A DNA stretch of 5,058 bases, from NCBI GenBank assembly GCA_027031505.1, contig JALVQH010000179.1, positions 1-5,058 of the forward strand. Reading direction: 5' to 3'. This document shows positions 4,762-5,058 of the stretch, in pieces. The translations under genes were made by a program, and so were the position numbers. The notes under the pieces were generated by a model that saw only the letters and a list, made by a program, of their open reading frames with translations, did no database searches and was not told the origin of the DNA. Source of the DNA: Campylobacteraceae bacterium (GTDB lineage Bacteria > Campylobacterota > Campylobacteria > Campylobacterales > Sulfurovaceae). How positions within the stretch are numbered: position 1 is the first letter of the stretch; each line of letters begins with the position of its first letter.

Positions 4762-5058
4762 ATATTACGAACTTGTCATCGGTGTACGCGAAGCGTTTGT
4801 CGATCTTGTGGCCGATTATGTCGCCAACCTCACGCAGGACGGCGTCGAAATCGGCTCGGATCAGGTGATCGTCCGCAGCGAAACCGACGTCACCCCCATC
4901 GTCGAAGCGTTGGATGAACTGGGCGAAGAGGTTGGGATCACCTGCACCGTCGAGGAGAAAGAGAATGTCGACTGGATTCAGCGGTATCAGGATTCGATCC
5001 AGCCCATCGAAGCGGGGGAATTCTACGTCCACCCCGAATGGTACCCCCCGATGGAGGG
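4751..5058 (+). CDS. prmA: Ribosomal protein L11 methyltransferase PrmA, N-terminal part (runs off the window)
   Basis: The first 102 codons are present and open to the window end. [20 protein letters not shown] starts the N-terminal L11-recognition domain. The linker motif [21 protein letters not shown] (about 77-97) matches the conserved W-x3-Y/F-x4-P-x5-F-x-I/V-x-P signature of PrmA, which precedes the SAM-binding domain lying beyond the window. The enzyme methylates ribosomal protein L11 using S-adenosylmethionine and is usually dispensable. The start at 4751 has AAGG (4741-4744) six bases upstream and overlaps the last 11 bases of hisA, so it is probably translated with hisA. Confidence 0.87.
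   Translation, partial: MQDKYYELVIGVREAFVDLVADYVANLTQDGVEIGSDQVIVRSETDVTPIVEALDELGEEVGITCTVEEKENVDWIQRYQDSIQPIEAGEFYVHPEWYPPME

Overview
The window looks like chromosomal DNA of a relatively GC-rich member of the Campylobacterota (Epsilonproteobacteria), perhaps near Sulfurovaceae or Hydrogenimonas; the genus cannot be fixed from sequence alone. The reasons are the protein style of CcoS, HisH, HisA and PrmA, the AAGGA-type ribosome binding sites, and a TATAAT promoter with no recognisable -35 box. All genes are on the + strand.

Layout. (1) 1-56 is the last 17 codons of a probable copper P-type ATPase (CcoI/FixI type), followed at 266-502 by ccoS, so this is the end of a cbb3 oxidase assembly cluster. 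The 209 bases between them hold three different 7-bp tandem repeat arrays, two hairpins and a possible 45-codon leader ORF whose stop overlaps the ccoS start. (2) 503-633 holds a REP-like palindrome. (3) 634-846 is a small DUF2283 protein, and 848-1639 is a PolB-type (PF10108-like) 3'-5' exonuclease. (4) A TATAAT promoter and a fourth 7-bp array precede hisH (1686-2420). The hisH gene carries two in-frame copies of a palindromic element, and a third, inverted copy follows its stop codon. (5) 2536-4046 is an AT-rich two-gene cassette, an AAA15-type ATPase overlapping a small TOPRIM-like protein. It resembles in outline the ATPase + TOPRIM defence pairs (OLD, Gabija, PARIS) and is wedged between hisH and hisA. 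(6) hisA (4048-4761) overlaps the start of prmA (4751 to beyond the window).

How it fits together. HisH with HisF (not in the window) makes imidazole glycerol phosphate, and HisA makes their substrate. The two his genes would normally be neighbours, but the cassette separates them without an internal promoter or terminator that I can see. The cassette is therefore probably co-transcribed with histidine biosynthesis. The most unusual content is the repeat biology: four period-7 arrays of about four copies each, two of them placed at translation starts, and a Rickettsia-palindromic-element-like sequence that has been accepted into the HisH protein.
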